From Gnetum montanum (Eukaryota > Streptophyta > Gnetopsida > Gnetales > Gnetaceae): 64,000 nt of DNA. Of the stretch, positions 33,782-45,313 are shown piece after piece. A program made the position numbers and the translations under genes. The notes under the pieces are model-generated. The model saw only the letters and a program-made list of their open reading frames with translations. It made no database searches and was not told the origin of the DNA. How positions within the stretch are numbered: position 1 is the first letter of the stretch; every line of letters begins with the position of its first letter. Location of the stretch: positions 1 through 64,000 of the forward strand of contig MNCI01036217.1 in the NCBI GenBank assembly GCA_015680685.1, in the 5' to 3' direction.

Positions 33782-33969
33782 GGTATCCCTTAGTTAATTT
33801 GCATGTCTCATTTGCCTCTTGCTTTTGCTTGTGCTGTTATGTTTGCATAGTTGCTTGCATCTTACATTAGTATTTCATTTCTTTAGTTTATGCAATCCCA
33901 TTTAGCCCTTTCGTGCATCAAAAAACACTAAGACACAAAAATAAGAAAATAAATAGAAAAAAACAACAA

Positions 33970-34345
33970 AAAAATGGCCCACTAAGGCCAAAAACTAGCA
34001 ACTTGCTTCCTTTTATACTATGGCCCAAAAGGCCCTAAACTATCGCATGGCTCACTAAGGCCTAAAACTGGCAACTTGCTTCTTTTTGCACTATGGCCTG
34101 AAAGGCCCTAAACTATCACACGGCCTACCATGGCCTAAAACTAGCAACTTGCTTCATTTTGCACTATGGCTTGAAAAGGCCCTAAACTATTGAATGGCCC
34201 ACCATGGCCTAAAACTAGCAACCTTTCTTGCATTTTCATGGACCAAAATGGCCTTAAACTAGCAATCCTATCACATGGCCTGAAGTGGCCTTAAATTAGC
34301 AATGGCCCTTCTACCATGGCCCTAAGCTAGCATGGGGCCCATAAG
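33970..34345 (+). repeat. About 90-bp tandem repeat after protease
   Basis: Four to five units, each with ATGGCCCACTA(A)GGCC, AAAACTAGCAACTTGCTTC and a TTTTGCACTATGGCC..AAAGGCC phrase. The same core (ATGGCCTTAAACTAGCAA) recurs once at 39765-39825, and a relative (TTAAACTAGCAC) recurs at 43480-43800. Confidence 0.85.
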
Positions 34346-34556
34346 GGGCCTAATTGCACTAATCAACTGCAAGTTAGAATTCCTGCAACATTACATAAAC
34401 TACAACAAAGTGATATATGAATCACCATTACATTTCCATTAAATCATCAATGAAATATTAGCTCAAGTGTACATAAAAAAATTTTCAAAAAAGCAAAATT
34501 TCCCAACAACAGGGCTACATCTTGGGCTGCTCAATCAATGGTGTTTGGCAGGGGCT

Positions 34557-37500
34557 AGGGTTCCTCTTCCTCTTCTTGTGCTGCTCCGTTGGGACCTACA
34601 CCATCACCTGGAACCTACTTTAAGTAAAAATTATAATAAATTCGCTAACAAATAATTGATTTGCAAAATTATCACAAAATAAATAAAAATAATTCAATTT
34701 AGACCAACCTAAGAAGGGCTTGCATCCATATCTAGAGGCATTCTATCGAGGCCTACCTCCAAGTGTTGGAGGATCTCCACCTTAGATAGTTGCATCTAGT
34801 TCTCCTCATCGAAGTCAATTCCAGTGAGGGTCTTGTCTTTTTTCACAACTATCCATGTGGGAAACCTTGATGAAAAGGTGGCAAAGGAAACCTCTCTCAA
34901 AGGCACAGCAATGTGTCTCTCAAGGGTCCCACTCACAACTACATTGCTAACAAACAATTCATAGGCTAGTGTTGCACCAATTGCATCAAGGAACATGTTG
35001 CAACAATGGCACTCCACAGAATCATCCTTGTACCTTTTTAATGCACACCTCTTATTTCTATTTGTAGTGGTGTTTATGATTTTTTTGAGTTTAATCCCAT
35101 TGGTACACCTTAGCTCTGTAATCCTTCCAGTCCTAGTTTTTCTTGGCTAGCAGGTCCATCTATAGCTACTGCTCAATCACTTCTTGGGTGGCCTCGTTTT
35201 TACCACAAATGGATAATGAGTACCTGGTGCAATTAGTCTCAGTTGTTCACTAGGTACCATCCCCTTAGTCACGAGCTACTAGGAAATAGTAACAGTCTTG
35301 CAGGTCCTCCAATTTGGAGTCTTGGGTCGCTCCCCTATCTTGGAGCTAGTGCACTCCCTTCCACAGATGCTTGTTAGTGTTCCTACATTCCCATAATGCT
35401 CTCACACATGAGAGAATGCACTTTCTTGCCTCATCATACACATGATGGGGCATTTGATCCACTTTAGGGGAAAACTCTGGGATGGCATCAACTTTGGCCA
35501 CCTTGTTCGGGTCCCACTGAAGCTTGGAACCTGTTGGCATACAATAGGCAAAACAACATTAGCCATAGACTAAGTAACAAATTGGTAAGGCAAAGTAGGC
35601 AAACATAGAAATACCAATCTTTGGATTTTTTTGTTGTATGTGGTCCACCATGTCTTCAACCAAGCCTTTCATGAAAGCAAACTTATCAGCCACTTCCATC
35701 CACAGCTGCATGCGAAAAGTGGAGGTAGACATTGGACCATTAGCAGAAACACCTATGGCGATGATACAACATGTTTAGCAATTATTAAATAGCTAAAGAT
35801 GCAAGAGTTAAAAAGAGTAACAATAGATGGTGGTGCACAGCTCCCATCCAACAGGCTCTCAAGTGTGAAAGTGGGAGGATTGTGCATCTGCATGTTGTTA
35901 AAAAAATTATCAAACTCACCCCCATCTAGTTGCAACAAATCTTCCTCCTTTAATTACCATAGGACCTTTGATGCCTCTTGCTCTTCTTCCTTTGGTGCCT
36001 ATCCCTCAACTTGAGGAGGGATGTCATTTGCTACAGGCTTTGTTGTTGTTGTGGAAACCCTCTTGCCTACATCCGATGATTCACATAGGTTAGGATTAGA
36101 ATTTCCAATTATTAGCATAGTAATTCAACATAGCATAGTATAATCGCATCCAATGACTTATATTCACTTTTAATTCCTAAATGTAAATAACGAAACCTTA
36201 AGTAGATCTTCTTGCTTCTCTTCTTCACCTCCTATACAGGCTCCTCTATGGTATGTGGCTTTTTAATTTTTATCTTAGATGATCCCACTACCTCAACAAT
36301 GAGGTGTGTTCCTCTAGCTACATACCCAGTGTTAGCTGGTGGGGTTTCACCTACACTATCACGCGAGGGGTGAGATCATCCCAAGTGGTCTCTAGTTGTT
36401 ACAAAACAACTCACTAATTGCCTCTCGGGTGGGGGNNNNNNACCATGTGATAGTAAACAAGTGTTGGATCCATGGCCTAAAGAGCCACTTGTGATCCTAC
36501 ATTTTCCATCGCCCATCCTCTTGAACCACCAAGAACTTCATGAACCTTCGTAGGCATCCTACAAAGAATGCAAAGTGCACATGTGACCTTGCCTAGAGGT
36601 TGTGGTGCAACTTCATGATTTTGGCATGTAGGCCACTGGCAAGGTAGGAAGCCTAGTTGTACCATGTTCCTTCTTCTAACATGTCCCTCATCACCTAAGC
36701 TTACTCCACCTCAATAATTTTTCCTTGAAAGAGAAACTTCGAGAATGCATGGGCACAAAAGAGAGGGTAGAGTTGGTGACCACAGGTAATCTCACTTCCT
36801 TGATGAGTATGCCTTTGTGGGACTTAGAAGTGCCCATCCACTCCTCAATGTCATCTCTGTGGTCCACCTCTTTGTCAGGTTTCTTAGCAACCAGTGAGCC
36901 CTCAGATGGGAGGCTAAAGAGGTCCACAAAGAAATCATCTGTGAGGTCAAAAATCACTTGCACACAATAGGCTTGTGTAATAAAGTGACTGGTGCTCTCA
37001 CTAAAAGAGTCAATGATTACAACCATTTTGACCATTGGGATGCCCAAGATAAGGGCCAAGAAAAGGTCCATTAGCCTAGCCCATTGAAGCTTGCTAGTCA
37101 AATACATTGGGGCCTCATAGCACAACCAACGCTACCTATCCTCAACATCACCATACTTCATGATGAGGGTGGCCTCAATGCGATTGATGACAACCACTGT
37201 GACCTTTCTTGAAGTGATCGTAGCTACAATAGGCAAAAGAAAAATTAGCATATTGAGAAAAGTAAGGCAGCAAATGCATAAGAATAAAAAACAAAGAAAA
37301 AATAAACTACTTACGTGGCATGAATGGTGTGTCAGATGGTGGTGGTGGGGTTGAGACCTCCTCTATGCTAGGTACACCAACCATCCATTTAGCATCTAAC
37401 TAGCCATAGGTTTGACATCTCCCATAGGCCTTAAGATACTGACAAGGATATTCCACTAGGTCAAACCCAATCTATCCAATCACTGCTACACAAATATTCT

Positions 37501-38330
37501 CAAAGGATGAGAATTCCTACAAAGTAGTGCAAGTCAAGTTTAAGGCTCCCTCATCATGAAGGTCAAGTCCATTAACAATAAATTTGGTAGTAGGTGTAAG
37601 GAGTTAGCATCTTCATATGAGTTATAACCAAATCTATATTACCAACATCATAAAAAAAACTAACCCTTCAGTATAATACATTGTCCCAAGTGGGTTCTAA
37701 AATAGAGTGAGCGCTTGTTAAGTAACAAATAAGGTGTTGCTCTTGCTATAGCACTGGAACTTTGGCATCTGCCAAATCCTGAATAAAGGACTAATGCCCT
37801 TGAAGCTTTGGCCTAAACTCCTTACTCCATCACTAGAAATAGGCTCATTGGACATGAATCTTAGGATGCCGTAATTTGCCCTAGGCAACAATGTCTCCAT
37901 GATGATACCAGCTACTTTTGTTGCCAAGTGTGACCACATCATCACACTGAGGTGTTGGAATAAGAATTCCAGGAACTCATGTGCTCCTAATCTAAACCAC
38001 ACTACCTAGTGATCCACACACATGTTTGGTGTAGGTACATTTAGTATGAGTTCACTTATATAATAGAGGATACCCACTAGCTCCACCATAATGAGGATGG
38101 GCTTCAATAATACCCTATAGCCACAACAGTAGCAAAAGGGGAACATTAGCATTGGATGCACACACAAAAAAAAACATTAACATTATGCTTAGCACATTAG
38201 TAGAAGTTAAATAGCATGACAAGACAACCCTTAGCCTCCCCCATGAACCCTACAGGAAAGGAATGTCAGCACACCCATCTGATGTGCCTAGTCCTCGGTA
38301 GAGTACTAACATCCCTATTTCACATTTGCA
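34557..38330 (-). pseudogene. Antisense multi-intron gene inside the Tat-like element
   Basis: On the strand opposite to gag-pol I can mark GT-AG introns at 38115-38228, 37224-37314 (donor GTAAGT), 36067-36196, 35753-35821 (weak donor), 35531-35614 and 34615-34708, each 69-130 bp. Exon 35615-35752 joins exon ending 35530 through a 84-bp intron in one open frame (VDHIQQKNPKI then GSKLQWDPNK). Exon 37665-38114 contains VWFRLGAHEFLEFL. Exon 36197-37223 includes a Lys-rich KIKIKKPHTIEEP to KKRSKK stretch like a nuclear localisation signal. The last exon ends GAAQEEEEEP and a stop near 34557. Some junctions need 1-base shifts and several Q-to-stop changes are present, so this copy is decayed. I do not recognise the family. 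Antisense genes are known in Tat elements such as Grande, but 3' of pol. A 6-base N gap is at 36436-36441. Confidence 0.62.
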
Positions 38331-39527
38331 CTAAGAATTTTTCATGTTCAACATTATATTTTTGTACTTGGCAAACTCTAGATAGCATAGCCAATGGGTA
38401 TAAAAAATTCCAACTCTCAAGGGCACAACCCATGTAGGTTTTGGCAGAAATCTTTCTAACTATTGGTTATGCTCAAGGAGTGTAACCCTTCCTCAAAAAT
38501 TTCAAAAAAATTTTCTTAGCTATCGGTTATTCTCCTTGCAAAGCTTAACCCTTAAAAATTTCAAAAAATTTCTAACTGTTCATTACACTCTTGGGAGCAT
38601 AGCCACAAAATAGAAAATTCCAAAAAAAATTTCTATCTCCTTAAAGCGTAGCATTAGAGCCAAGCACTCAGATGTAAAACTCCAAGTGAAAAACAAGGGA
38701 ATTCATAAATAACATCTACCAGGCATGACATAGCCATGATCCTTGCAGTCACCCTACCCACTTTGTTACGGTATGGCACTCAGTGCTGCTTAACCTTCTT
38801 CATCATGCTCTATGTTCTCATGCCTTGTGGCCTTCCCACAAACCTCTGCCTCCTATGATACCTCACCCACATACCCATTGGGAGCAAAGGTAAATCCTCG
38901 ACCTTAGATTTACCATTGTTCCTCCTTCCTTATCCTAGGCCGTAGCAATCTTAGCTATGGCCAAAAAGAAAAAAAGAACCATTTCAACACTACCCCATGT
39001 TCCATGCGATACATAAGAAACCCTCGCCCCTATCACATGTAGAAAACCCTAGAACAGTACAAGCCCTCACTACATGTGATCCAAAAAAATGAAGAAACTC
39101 ATGAAACCCATCACCCACACGTGCATTCTCTTCTCTTAGCCATGGTCACCATGGCAACCACAGTACCTGTGGTGGTTCCTACCTAGGTTAGGCCTTTCCT
39201 AAAACCCAAAACCCCATGTAAATAATGCAAAAAAGCAAAAAAGAAAAAAAGTCACAAAGGCAAAGCGTAGCACCATACCTAGCTGATGGCATCTCCCTCC
39301 ACTCCTCTATGCATGCCTTTGGGAGGTGTCTTAACATGCATTCTCCCTCATCCACATTGGCAACATCGAGATGTTGGCATTCACTGTGGTGCATCATGGT
39401 TAGTGGCTATGCTCTAGTTTTTTCACTTTCATCACTACGCTTTGACTCTCCTTGCTCTGCCATGCTCCACTCGGTGACTTCTCATTTTTACTTTTAAAAA
39501 TGACAAGTTCACCATGGTAAAAATGCA
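38331..39527 (-). other. Probable upstream region of the antisense gene
   Basis: No convincing ORF. 38380-38660 repeats AAAAATTTCTAACT and AGCATAGCC words like those of the Tat-like U3. It would be the 5' leader or first introns of an antisense transcript from 39500. Confidence 0.35.
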
Positions 39528-39535
39528 TATTTATA
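39528..39535 (-). promoter_or_regulatory. TATA box on the antisense strand
   Basis: The reverse strand reads GAGGTATAAATATGC, as good a TATA box as those in the LTRs. It points toward the antisense gene and lies about 1.2 kb before its first exon that I can see. Confidence 0.45.
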
Positions 39536-40029
39536 CCTCGTAGGGTGATTGACATGTTACCTACTCGGGCAATGTTCCATGTCTTGCACATAATGTAGGA
39601 TGAGTGTAGCAACCAGAGTTAGAAAAATTTTCTAACTTTTCCAATGTTCCTAGACTTAGAAAATTTTCTACATTTTTCTTATTCCTTAGCAAATGCCTAG
39701 CTCAATCCCACATTCCAAACCTTTCCTACCTTGCATAAATCGATGCATCTTGCATAGTCCATGGTCCACTATGGCCTTAAACTAGCAATCCTATGGCCTA
39801 CAAAGGCCTGAAATTGGTTCCCACACTTGCTTAACTAATCCCACAATCATATAGTTAGGCGATTTTTTTATAGCACTACCTTCCTTATCTTATGCATTCT
39901 ACTTTATTAAGACAAGCATGGCTTGACATTCTTCTGGTTGTTTTGCATTATTTTTTGCAAGATTGCAACACAAGTGCATACAACTATTTTCATTCACCCC
40001 TAGTCTTTACTGGACCTTATGGTAATTCC
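39536..40029 (+). other. Spacer before RT, possible intron end
   Basis: Contains one copy of the ATGGCC...AAACTAGCAA repeat (39765-39825). TTTTCATTCACCCCTAG (to about 40007) is a good splice acceptor just before the RT-side coding region, at the place expected for an Ogre-type intron end. Confidence 0.45.
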
Positions 40030-41520
40030 ACATGATGCATTAACACTAAATGCCTAGACTTTGAGCCCATAGCCTATGACACACACGTAGCATCCCTAGA
40101 GGCATCGCTAGATTGGCTAGACCATCTAGTCAGAAATCTAGATCTAGAGGTAGGTGACATAAATGAGGATCCCCTCATTAAAGTCCCTATAGTAACGCAT
40201 AGAGGCAAGGTGAAGACACTAAAACTTAGTTCCTTGTTAGAGCCTCAACTCATACAAAGCATCACCAAAGTCCTTAATGATAACGTCAATGCATTTGCAT
40301 GGTTCTATGAGGACATGCCAATCCTAGACCCTTGCATAATGCAACATAACATCATCCTTGATCCTCGTGTAAAACCCATCAAATAGAAAGCCCGTAAGGT
40401 TAAACCTGAGATGGCATTGGCAGTCTACAATGAAATCACCAAGCTTTATAAGGTTGGTTTCATCCAGGTAGTGGACTACGTAGACTAGGTTTCCAACATC
40501 ATAGTTTTCCTTAATAAAAATGGAAGTATACACATTTTCATAGACTTTCGAGACCTAAATAAGACAACCATCAAAGATAATTTCCCATTGCCTAGTATTG
40601 ACCAACTCATCAATACTATAGCTGGTCATGCCTTGTTGTCCTTCATGGATGGGTTCTTGGGGTATAACAAAATTCGAATAAACCTAGAGCACTAGCTCTA
40701 CATAACTTTTATGACCCCTTGGGGTACATTTTGCTACACAATGATGCCTTTCAGACTAAAGAATGCAGGAGCAACCTACCAACATGCAATGACATATATC
40801 TTTAGTGATTATTTACTAGACTTGCTCAATAACTATGTTGACAACATAGTAGTTAAGTCCAAGGTAGCTCACAATCACATAGATAACTTAGACTATGTAC
40901 TCAAATGTTGCCTTAGACATGACCTTAGGCAAAAGCCCAAGAAGTGTGTCTTTGGCATCAAGACCGATTGCATGTTAGGCTTTGTAGTATCAGAGATAGG
41001 CATACACATAGACCTCAATAAGGTTAAAATTGTCATCAAATTAGTACCATCGGAAAACCTTAAGGAGCTACATGGGGTACAAGGTAGACTGCAATTCATT
41101 CGTAGGTTTATCGCAAGGTTAACTAATGAGTTGTAGCCAATGCAACATCTGCTTAAAAAGGGGCTCCACTTTGAGTGGACAGCTCAATACCAAGAGGTAT
41201 TTGACAACCTCAAGAAATAGTTGGCTCAACTTCCGATAGTCTATCCTCCACAAGAAGATAAGCCATTTTACATCAACCTTGCAACGTTAGATGCATCCAT
41301 CACTTCTCTACTTTATTAAAAGTGAGACGATGGCTCAGAGGTCCCTATTTACTACCTAAGCCATGCTTTAGTGGTCCACAAAGCAAAATATAATGATGTG
41401 AAGAAGAACTACCTTGCTATAGTCTTTGCACTTAATAAAGTGGAGGAATTATCTTTTTTGTGGTCAAGTTAACATCATCTGCAAAAGAAACATACTTCAT
41501 GCTATTACCACAAACATCTA
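40030..41520 (+). pseudogene. Tat-like RT and RNase H remnant
   Basis: The N-terminal block VNAFAWFYEDMP (about 40285) is typical of Tat pol. RT motifs follow: KARKVKPEMAL, AGFIQV-like VGFIQVVDY, HIFIDFRDLNK, FMDGFLGYNKI (about 40645) and the catalytic box YVDN (about 40834) in place of YVDD, so the last Asp is lost. The thumb has KKCVFGI and LGFVVSEIGI. The first RNase H runs from HFEWTAQYQEVF (about 41170) to about 41520 and is weak. Open frame 40711-41136 covers most of the palm. Confidence 0.88.
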
Positions 41521-41644
41521 CAAAAGTAGTCAAATTTCATGATGGAAAGAAATAACCACAAAATTTGACCTACATTACATAGTGCAAGCATCCACTACAG
41601 GTTAAGCAATAGCCGCACAACTCATAGCTTCACCAATAGATCAA

Positions 41645-42110
41645 GTGACAATAGATCTAGAATTTCTAGATGAGCATGTTAATAGCATAAGCCAAGTGCC
41701 TACCAACTTTGAGGTAGTTTTGCACTTCAATGGTGCTTCAACCTCACAAAGAGGTAGTGCCACTGTTGTCATCATGTTTCTTTCTAGGGAGATCCAACCC
41801 TTTGCATATCACTTTGCATTTCCTTGCACCAACAATGTAGCGGAGTATGAAGGTCTCCTTAGAGGAGTCTTAGCAGTCTGTGATTTAAGAATCCAAAACA
41901 TAGTAGTCTAAGGAAATCTGTAGTTAGTTGTCAACCAAGTTACAAAGGTTTATGCTTGTAAAGCACAACATTTACAACCTTACTGTGACTTGACAAAGCA
42001 TCTGCTTAAGCAATTTGCAACCATAGATATCTAATATATTCCACATAATGAGAATGCCATTATTGATGCATTAGCCATCTTAGGTTTAAGCATAGTGCCC
42101 AACATGTTTC
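41645..42110 (+). pseudogene. Second RNase H domain (Tat-specific)
   Basis: FEVVLHFNGASTSQRGSATV and FPCTNNVAEYEGLLRGVLA match the additional archaeal-type RNase H found in Tat elements. The catalytic first Asp of HFDGAS is Asn here. The following LQLVVNQVTKVY and YIPHNENAIIDALA blocks are in place, with one stop near 41910. Confidence 0.85.
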
Positions 42111-42199
42111 ATGCCTTACCCGCTTCAATAACGGACTATATCAAACCTATTACTCAAATAACAAGCATTGCATCCATAGCCATGTCAAGCATAGCTCAT

Positions 42200-43446
42200 A
42201 CACAGGAGTGGTATGATAATATTAAGATGTACCTCCAATGGGGTGAGCCTCCACAACACCTAACCACTACCCAAATGGATGCAGTGCAAAAATGGTTGTA
42301 GCAGTACATCCTTGTAGGTGATAGCACCTTGTGTCGTAGATCCTATGATGGAATACTTGCTAACCTACATTAGCTGTAGTGAAGTGAAAAAAATTGTTGA
42401 TCAAGTCCACAAGGGATTGTGTGGAGGCCACATAACATCTAGGGTAATGGCAATAAAAATTAGATGCTTAGGCTACTATTGGCCTTACATGGAGCACAAT
42501 TGTGCTTCCAAGGTCAAGATGTGTGATGTGTGTTAGCGACATGGCAACTTAATGCATGTGCCACCCACTAAACTACATACCATGCAAATCACATGGTCAT
42601 TCCAATGTCGGGGTTTGGACATCATAGGACCTATCACACCTAAGTCTTCTACAAGACATAGCTTCATCATAACTACAACTGAATAATTTACCAAGTGGGT
42701 TGAGGCCATTCCCCTTAGGAAGACGACGTCACAACAAGTTTGCAAATTTATCCTTAACAACATAGTGATCTGATTCAGTCTACCCATGACTATATTCATG
42801 AACAACAAGCCACAATTTAGTAGTGTAGAAACCAAAGCCTTCTACGAACACCTTGGCATCAAACATTTCTTTTTGAACCATACTACCTATAGGAAAATGG
42901 CTAAGTGAAGGCTGCAAATAAAGTCATCATCAACTTTCTAAAGAAAATTCTTAGCAACAACAAATGATGATGACATGAGCAACATGTCTACTTACTATGG
43001 GCCTATCGCACAACATGTAGAACATCAATTGGTAAGATGCTAGCTTTGTGTATGGATCTGAAGCAATGTTGCCTCTTGAATTGTAGGCCCCATTGCTCCA
43101 TGTGATCCTCTCAAGCTTCATTGATGACATTTAGAATGATGAGTTGAGAATCATTGACCTCAACTCTATAGAGGAGGATCACATGCAAACACTTGATCAC
43201 ATTGGGTGGTACTAGGAAAAGAAATAGCAAAAACATCGTCACAATCAGCATCAACACCTGATCAAGAAAGGGGACCTTGTCCTCAAGGTCATTCGTGAAC
43301 TTGTGAACAAATTCTTAGCCAACTGGAAAGGTCCTTTCTTGGTCATAAAGGCCTATGACAATAGAGCATTCAAGCTTGCTAATCTAGATGGCAATGAGTT
43401 TTCCAATCCAATTAACCACTTGTACCTCAAGCCCTACTACACCTAA
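42200..43446 (+). pseudogene. Tat-like integrase remnant
   Basis: The HHCC region reads VHKGLCGGH, RCLGYYWPYMEHNC, CDVC (about 42400-42536). The core has LDIIGPITPKS (Asp kept, about 42613), then FMNNKPQFSS where the catalytic Asp is changed, and a Glu near MAKGE (about 42897). The C-terminal region ends NHLYLKPYYT and a stop at 43444. Confidence 0.85.
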
Positions 43447-43479
43447 CACATAGCATCAACACAACAAGGTAAGAATACA

Positions 43480-43800
43480 TCTGCATGTTAAACTAGCATA
43501 GAACGTCTACTACAATGTTAAACTAGCACATAATGTTTGCTATGATGTTAAACTAGCATAGAATGTCCTTGGGATATGACATTAAATTGGCACCCACAGC
43601 ATGGTCTGCTATGATTTTAAATTAACAATCCACCATCTGCTATGACATTAAACTAGCACATAGCAATCTAGTAGGACTATAAACTAGCACATCACGGTTT
43701 GCTCAAACTGTAAACTAGGTTACCAGTCTACAAAGACCTTAAACTAGCACAACATGTGGTCTACTAGGACCTTAAGCTAGGTTCATAGTCCATCACACAA
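43480..43800 (+). repeat. TTAAACTAGCAC repeat after integrase
   Basis: Seven or more units of about 40-50 bp, each with (G)TTAAACTAGCA(C/T) and an AATGTCTACTA-type phrase. The core is shared with the repeats at 33970-34345 and 39765-39825. Confidence 0.8.
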
Positions 43801-45299
43801 AGCTCAACACGTATAGTTCTACAGACAAATGAGCATGAATACTTCCAACGCTATGTTGACTACCCACAGCTCTCAAGCAGGGTGGGGCAAGGCATTGAAA
43901 TTCTAGAATAGAGTTCATTATGTTAAGAAAAAAGACTTTAGAACATCTTCAATGTCACCACCCTCAACATTTTTTTGACCTTTCGGAGCTACCACCATCA
44001 TCGCCAATCATCTTGGTTGGAGCTCTTATCATCAGCATCACCTACTAGAGTCCTAGTAGTACTATGGCCCAGCCATAGCACTACCATCCTTCAACCCTCA
44101 CCATTACCTAAGCTAAGAAGATCATTCATCAGCTTAGCTCCCTATCAAGCTGCTGGGTTTCTAAGCTCCTATCCTTGATGATGAATTCCTAGCACCTGCA
44201 CCTCCAATGCCTTCAGCCACTTGGATACTCACTTTTGGTGTGGCTATTGGAGCTTTTGCAAGCTACTGGAACTAGCACTGGCACTGGCCTTCCTACTTTG
44301 GACACTACATGCACATACAATTGACATAACACTCATGGCCCTTACAGTGCCCTCACAACTGGGAGTTTACTCTCATCTCACATGGTATGGTTGTTTTCAT
44401 ATTTTCTCTATGTTGTGTTTGCAGGATGAAGCCCAAACGACAGTCGTTCAAAGATGCATTTCACCGTGGTAGTAAGTTTCCACACTACTCTAATGTGCCT
44501 ACTTTGACTTTTCAACTAACTCAAGAGTGCATATTCCTTTTACTTTACCATAGCCCATTCACATTTAACCCTTCTTTTACCTCACATCTCCAAAAATTTC
44601 CTGGCAAGCTTCTCTAATGCACATAGCATCCTTCTTTTAGTTAGCCATAGAACCCATGTCAAACGTAACGCAACTCATCCCATGGGGAGCCTTTGTAAGC
44701 TAGTCAAAGCCTAAACTAATGTAACACAACTCATCCTAGGGAGGAAACACCTGTTCTATAGATGCAACATGATTGCCTCTAAGCAAAGCTTGTTGGGTGG
44801 CATGTAGTCCACCCGATGACAAACATCTTTCATTCTCAAAAGAGAGAGAGAGAGAGAGAGAGAGAAGAAAAAAATAAAAAAAAGAGAAAAATGAGACAAA
44901 ATAAATGCCCAAGAAAAAATAGCAAAGCTATCATTTCGCAACTAGTCCAACCTCTTACCGACCATCTTACAAGCACTCCAATGAGAGGTCAAAATTTTAG
45001 GGGTAAGCCATCTTCATATGTTGACTCCCTCAAAAGCACTATGACGAGGCATCACAATTTGGCAACAATTCATTATGATGCCACATATTACAATTGCATG
45101 CACAATGGGCATCTCTCCCACTTGCTATCCCTTAGTCCATCTCCTTAACCTACTTCCTACCATACTTTATTCTCTTAGGACTCTTGAGCATGGTCAAGCA
45201 TTATCTAATTGAGCTCTAATGAGCAATGTTGATGTCATGTTTTTTGTGGTGTTTTCTATTCTTTTTCGACATCTCTTGGGCCACTTCTCTAAACATCAG
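43801..45299 (+). other. Tat-like 3' untranslated region
   Basis: No long ORF that I believe. At 44412-44424 TGTTTGCAGG precedes ATGAAGCCCAAACGACAG, similar in form to the acceptor and MAPKQ start of the E4 3' ORF, but the frame is short (44424 on). An (AG)n microsatellite is at 44841-44865. Confidence 0.5.
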
Positions 45300-45313
45300 C
45301 AAAGAGGGGCCAA
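45300..45313 (+). promoter_or_regulatory. Tat-like polypurine tract
   Basis: CAAAGAGGGGCCAA lies directly before the 3' LTR start TGAAACACC at 45314. Confidence 0.75.

Noticed and set aside
33970-34345. CRISPR-like regular repeats
   Set aside because: Units of about 90 bp vary along their whole length, have no unique spacers, and lie in a plant retrotransposon.
36725-36970. Forward-strand 81-aa ORF
   Set aside because: It overlaps the longer reverse-strand exon of the antisense gene and shows no motif.
44816-45148. 110-aa ORF with Arg-Glu repeats
   Set aside because: The repeats come from the (AG)n microsatellite at 44841-44865; there is no other support.
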